In this document: one piece after another, positions 61,737-64,000 of the stretch | Position numbering within the stretch: position 1 is the first letter of the stretch | How the letters are laid out: every line of letters begins with the position of its first letter | Assembly: GCF_004570975.1 (NCBI RefSeq) | Contig: NZ_SPPC01000001.1 | Coordinates: 248,001 to 312,000 of the forward strand | Source: Barnesiella sp. WM24 | GTDB lineage: Bacteria > Bacteroidota > Bacteroidia > Bacteroidales > Muribaculaceae | Direction of reading: 5' to 3' | Length of the DNA: 64,000 nt | Position numbers and translations under genes: made by a program | The notes under the pieces: model-generated | Told to the model about the DNA's origin: nothing | Databases searched by the model: none | Seen by the model: only the letters and a program-made list of their open reading frames with translations

Positions 61737-63119
61737 GTGTTTAGGAAAGGAAAATATGGCAAATATCTACACATCATCGAAAGCCTGCTTGGCTTTGCGG
61801 TGGTGAACCTTGCGTTTCTGATTGCCACACTCTCCGACAAGGAAGTGCTCGGTTTCAGATGGAAGGTGACTCTCCTTATCGTGAATGTATGCTATCTACC
61901 GGTAGTCTACTATCGGGCACGCTATCCCCAGGGAAGAGCCTTGCATCTTGACATAATCGCAAAAAATGCAATCGCGGCAGTCGGCATACACGCACTGTTC
62001 TTCTTTTCCATACTGACATTTCTCGACTCATGGGTCGATAACATGTCGTTTTATCTATGGTTTTACGGCATTCTGGTCATTCTGCTTCCGCTCGGATGGA
62101 CAATGACGCGCCTGTCACTGAAATATTTCCGCCGCAACGGCATAAACTCGGCAAACGCCGTAATTATCGGCACCGGGGAAAGTGCCATAAGACTCCGTGA
62201 CGCCATGCTTGCCGACCCCGGCTACGGCTACCGCTTTCTCGGATTTTTTGACAGCAAGCCAGCAAGACCTGATGCTGTCGACGGATATCGCGGCACTATC
62301 GACGACCTTGAACGCTTCATGAATCTTGAACCGGTCAATGAAGTCTACTACACGCTTTCAGGAGAAGACCACGAGACCTTACGCCGATGTGTAGGATATG
62401 CCGACAATCATGTCGCGCAGTTCTACTATGTCCCGCAGCTCAATCAGTATGTCAGCCGTGTCAGCGAGCTTTCCAACATAGGGAAAGTGCCCATACTTAA
62501 CATCAGGGAAAATCCGCTGAAACGCATCTCCAACCGTTACATGAAGAGAGCCTTTGATGTAATCTTTTCATCAACGTTTCTTATACTGTCACCGATACTG
62601 TTTATCCCGATTGCCATAGCCATAAAGCTCAGTTCGCCCGGACCGATACTCTTCAAGCAGAAACGCACAGGCTACCTCGGCAAGGACTTCAACTGTTACA
62701 AATTCCGCACCATGCGGCTAAACGAGGCAAGCGACACGCAACAGGCTGTGAGAGAAGACCCGCGCGTCACCCGTGTAGGCAATTTTCTGCGACGCACGAG
62801 CCTTGACGAGCTGCCTCAATTCATAAATGTGTGGCTCGGCGACATGTCGGTCGTGGGTCCGCGTCCTCACATGCTCAAGCACACCGCCGACTACAGTAAG
62901 CTGATTGACAAATACATGTTACGACATCTCATCAAGCCGGGCATAACCGGATGGGCCCAGATAAATGGCTTCAGAGGTCAGACCGAAGAACTGTGGCAGA
63001 TGGAGAAGCGTGTCGAACACGATGTGTGGTATATCGAAAACTGGAATTTTTTCCTCGACATAAAGATAATAATACTTACTGTCATTGACGTATTCCGCGG
63101 TGATGACAACGCTTTCTGA
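61737..63119 (+). CDS. Undecaprenyl-phosphate glucose phosphotransferase (WcaJ-type)
   Basis: 460 residues from a GTG start. Four N-terminal membrane helices (about 12-120), a Rossmann-like domain (VIIGTGESAIRLRDAML, about 143), a fifth helix (about 275-300) and the C-terminal bacterial sugar transferase (KRAFDVIFSS, YKFRTMR, TSLDELPQFINVWLGDMSVV GPRPH in parts, ITGWAQINGFRG). Transfers a sugar-1-phosphate to undecaprenyl phosphate, starting surface polysaccharide assembly. No other glycan genes follow; RecQ is next. Confidence 0.9.
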   Translation: MFRKGKYGKYLHIIESLLGFAVVNLAFLIATLSDKEVLGFRWKVTLLIVNVCYLPVVYYRARYPQGRALHLDIIAKNAIAAVGIHALFFFSILTFLDSWVDNMSFYLWFYGILVILLPLGWTMTRLSLKYFRRNGINSANAVIIGTGESAIRLRDAMLADPGYGYRFLGFFDSKPARPDAVDGYRGTIDDLERFMNLEPVNEVYYTLSGEDHETLRRCVGYADNHVAQFYYVPQLNQYVSRVSELSNIGKVPILNIRENPLKRISNRYMKRAFDVIFSSTFLILSPILFIPIAIAIKLSSPGPILFKQKRTGYLGKDFNCYKFRTMRLNEASDTQQAVREDPRVTRVGNFLRRTSLDELPQFINVWLGDMSVVGPRPHMLKHTADYSKLIDKYMLRHLIKPGITGWAQINGFRGQTEELWQMEKRVEHDVWYIENWNFFLDIKIIILTVIDVFRGDDNAF

Positions 63120-64000
63120 CAACGGCATGCCCCAAAACGACATAACCAAACAGGCACGCGCTCTGCTCAACCGTTTCTACGGTTACCGCGACTTCCGTCC
63201 CGGACAACTTGACATCATCAAGTCAATAATGTCGGGACGAGACACGCTTGTACTTATGCCGACAGGCGGCGGCAAGTCAATATGCTATCAGATTCCGGCA
63301 ATGCTTGGTGAAGGATGCACGATAGTGATATCCCCGCTCATCTCCCTGATGAAAGACCAGGTAAGCGGACTGAATGCCAACGGCATTCCGGCTGCGGCGA
63401 TAAACAGCGGAAACTCCGAAATAGACAACCGGAATGTGCTTCGCGAAGCCATGCGCGGAAAGATAAAACTGCTCTACATGTCGCCCGAGCGTCTGATGGT
63501 GGAAATGGAGCATGTGGATTTCCGTGGCTGGGTCGACCTTTTTGCCATTGACGAGGCACACTGCATCTCTCAGTGGGGGCACGATTTCCGTCCGGAATAT
63601 TCCGCACTCGGGCTTATAAAGAAACGCATGGGAAATGTCCCGGTAATGGCGCTTACCGCGACCGCCGACAAGCTTACACGCGATGACATAGCAAAGCAGC
63701 TGTCGCTCTGCGACCCGTTTGTCTACATCTCGTCGTTTGACCGCCCCAATCTGTCGCTGCGTGTAATCCCCGCTCCACCCAAAAGCAAGAAAGTCGCCTA
63801 CATATCACGCCTGATCGACCGGTATCCCGACGACTCAGGAATCGTCTACACCCTTAGCCGCAAGGGCGCCGAGGCTATTAACGCGGAGCTTACGCTTAAA
63901 GGCTATAAAAGCACCGTGTACCACGCCGGACTTTCAGCCTCGGAGCGTGACCGCGCCCAGGAGATGTTTATCAACGGGGAGGTACAGGCCGTATGCGCCA
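63103..64000 (+). CDS. recQ: RecQ-family ATP-dependent DNA helicase (3' end outside window)
   Basis: About 299 residues visible, no stop before the window end. Start either ATG 63103 (overlapping the transferase gene by 17 bases) or ATG 63127; both lie just before FYGYRDFRPGQLDI. SF2 helicase motifs: MPTGGGKS (Walker A), SPLISLMKDQV, DEAHCISQWGHDFRPEY (the RecQ form of motif II), ALTATA and SFDRPNLSL. Unwinds DNA during recombination repair. HRDC and zinc parts lie beyond the edge. Confidence 0.93.
   Translation, partial: MTTLSDNGMPQNDITKQARALLNRFYGYRDFRPGQLDIIKSIMSGRDTLVLMPTGGGKSICYQIPAMLGEGCTIVISPLISLMKDQVSGLNANGIPAAAINSGNSEIDNRNVLREAMRGKIKLLYMSPERLMVEMEHVDFRGWVDLFAIDEAHCISQWGHDFRPEYSALGLIKKRMGNVPVMALTATADKLTRDDIAKQLSLCDPFVYISSFDRPNLSLRVIPAPPKSKKVAYISRLIDRYPDDSGIVYTLSRKGAEAINAELTLKGYKSTVYHAGLSASERDRAQEMFINGEVQAVCA

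Overview
The window is about 64 kb of a Bacteroidales chromosome. Evidence: a complete SusC/SusD-type polysaccharide utilisation locus (PUL), DUF3244-type and SGBP-type proteins, lipoprotein signals followed by acidic residues, and repeated promoter boxes of the Bacteroidetes type TAnnTTTG upstream of genes on both strands. Composition and gene content look most like Muribaculaceae (mouse-gut S24-7 group); that family assignment is an impression, not a computed result.

Layout. 1-5.4 kb: housekeeping genes (Xaa-Pro aminopeptidase cut by the window edge, gamma-carbonic-anhydrase-like protein, DUF4234-like membrane protein, trpS, an inositol-monophosphatase-family enzyme, an Lrp/AsnC regulator). 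5.5-7.6 kb: GNAT acetyltransferase and a zinc-type ABC substrate-binding protein plus ATPase without a permease beside them. 7.6-12.5 kb: a minus-strand operon of a coiled-coil membrane protein, MgtC-like, CPA2 antiporter and EamA transporter. 12.7-17 kb: an accessory island of small membrane proteins, several of them paralogues with a repeated 5' leader, followed by a lipoprotein and a DUF3244-like protein divergent from a TPR/LuxR-type membrane regulator. 19-22.6 kb: HerA/DUF853 ATPase, a candidate small RNA or attenuator, a periplasmic isochorismatase-like hydrolase and an OprP-like porin. 22.7-25.6 kb: rplM-rpsI-rpsB-tsf.

25.8-51.4 kb: one PUL, all on the minus strand, for beta-mannan or acetylated glucomannan. 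Promoter boxes and terminators suggest four transcription units: an AraC regulator; GH5-SASA esterase-GH5_7-CE7 esterase; SusC-SusD-two surface glycan-binding lipoproteins-large GH26; and GH94-GH26-GH130-GPH symporter-epimerase-ManA. Signal sequences predict that surface capture and the first cut use the SusCD operon, periplasmic cutting and deacetylation use the GH5/GH26/esterase enzymes, and cytoplasmic disaccharides are handled by epimerisation and phosphorolysis (GH130, GH94), feeding mannose phosphate to ManA. The most unusual protein is the surface GH26, which carries, inside its catalytic domain, a module homologous to the C-terminal lectin-like modules of the neighbouring glycan-binding protein.

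51.5-55.8 kb: a rearranged locus. A 108-bp promoter/start-codon segment is present twice, and the 3' end of the downstream MG2/plug-domain gene is also duplicated, which reveals an old tandem duplication whose first copy was replaced by a SUKH (SMI1/KNR4) gene in the opposite direction. The surviving copy is itself broken by one extra base in an A8 tract. 55.9-64 kb returns to ordinary genes: HdeD-like protein, cytidylate-kinase-like protein, cyclophilin, M16 peptidase, DUF349 protein, a WcaJ-type sugar transferase and RecQ (cut by the window end). I saw no tRNA, rRNA, CRISPR array or intact insertion sequence.
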